NCBI GenBank assembly: GCA_017463985.1
Contig: JAFUEH010000017.1
Span: 1 to 32,587, forward strand
From: Eubacterium sp.
GTDB taxonomy: Bacteria > Bacillota > Clostridia > Oscillospirales > Acutalibacteraceae
DNA: 32,587 nucleotides
Reading direction: 5' to 3'
A program made the translations under genes and the position numbers. Every line of letters begins with the position of its first letter. The stretch's first letter is position 1. Positions 32,469 through 32,587 of the stretch are shown one piece after another. The notes under the pieces were generated by a model, which did not search any database, was not told the origin of the DNA, and worked only from the letters and a program-made list of their open reading frames with translations.

Positions 32469-32506
32469 GGCTGTCTCACGGAAAACGTGAGGCAGCCGAA
32501 TTTTTT
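32469..32506 (+). terminator. Terminator, GCTGTCTCAC repeat family
   Basis: GGCTGTCTCACG (32469-32480) pairs with CGTGAGGCAGCC (32486-32497, one G-T wobble) over loop GAAAA and is followed by TTTTTT at 32501-32506. The stem is the same sequence as the hairpin at 110-133 read on the minus strand. Confidence 0.9.
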
Positions 32507-32542
32507 GCAAAGAAATATGCAAAGAAATATGCAAAGAAATAC
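32507..32542. repeat. Three tandem copies of a 12-bp unit
   Basis: GCAAAGAAATAT at 32507-32518 and 32519-32530, then GCAAAGAAATAC at 32531-32542. It lies immediately after the terminator T-run and looks like slippage or short tandem amplification. Confidence 0.95.
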
Positions 32543-32566
32543 AGGTCGGTATGGAAACCGACCTGT
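32541..32566. terminator. 10-bp perfect hairpin at the window end
   Basis: ACAGGTCGGT (32541-32550) pairs with ACCGACCTGT (32557-32566) over loop ATGGAA. No T-run follows in the window, so it may be a terminator for an opposing gene or a repeat element rather than a plus-strand terminator. Confidence 0.5.
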
Positions 32567-32587
32567 AAATGGTGTATGATGTAAGTA

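Noticed and set aside
1-32587. CRISPR array, prophage, transposase, tRNA or rRNA genes
   Set aside because: No spaced direct repeats, integrase, transposase or tRNA-like cloverleaf were seen on reading; the only short tandem repeat is the 12-bp triplicate at 32507.

Overview
The window looks like a chromosomal segment of a Gram-positive gut-type anaerobe in the Clostridia, probably near Oscillospiraceae/Ruminococcaceae. That placement rests on strong AGGAGG-type ribosome sites, sigma-A promoters, a T-box leader before thrS, FIVAR-like giant surface proteins and a Cys-rich clostridial family protein at the right end. It is inference from gene content; no rRNA marker is present.

Layout: (1) 236-3051, a membrane-tethered carboxylesterase translationally coupled to an EamA/DMT exporter. 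(2) 3076-6962, an ArsR-type repressor with an operator inside its own promoter, followed by five tightly coupled genes: a DUF1934-like protein, an alpha/beta hydrolase, a MIF-superfamily tautomerase, a DsbA-like protein without CXXC and an Old-Yellow-Enzyme-type flavoprotein. This reads as a small redox or detoxification operon. (3) 7006-9290, thrS with promoter, Thr T-box riboswitch and bidirectional terminator. (4) 9301-19960, the most striking locus: two giant (1642 and 1605 aa) secreted paralogues transcribed divergently from one 591-bp intergenic region. Each is followed 14 bp after its stop by a near-identical 48-aa acidic protein, so the locus is an imperfect inverted repeat. Their last ~238 residues and the small proteins are nearly identical, while the N-terminal halves are highly diverged. 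(5) 20090-28856, a consensus promoter, then a 280-bp element with 25-bp terminal inverted repeats occupying the 5' leader, then tyrA-aroB-aroA-aroC-pheA, followed closely by a VTT-domain membrane protein, a galactokinase-family kinase and a diacylglycerol-kinase-family lipid kinase. (6) 28946-31561, a membrane-anchored clan-A-like glycosidase with carbohydrate-binding-like modules. (7) 31598-32566, a Cys-rich protein whose ribosome site lies in a long hairpin, then a terminator, a 12-bp triplicate repeat and another hairpin.

Functionally, the aro block covers the 3-dehydroquinate synthase step, the two last steps to chorismate, and both branches to Phe and Tyr. The 3-dehydroquinate dehydratase, shikimate dehydrogenase and shikimate kinase steps and DAHP synthase are absent from the window. 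The best candidate for an undescribed system is the divergent giant-protein/acidic-small-protein pair at 9301-19960. All comparisons here were made by eye; identity figures are approximate.
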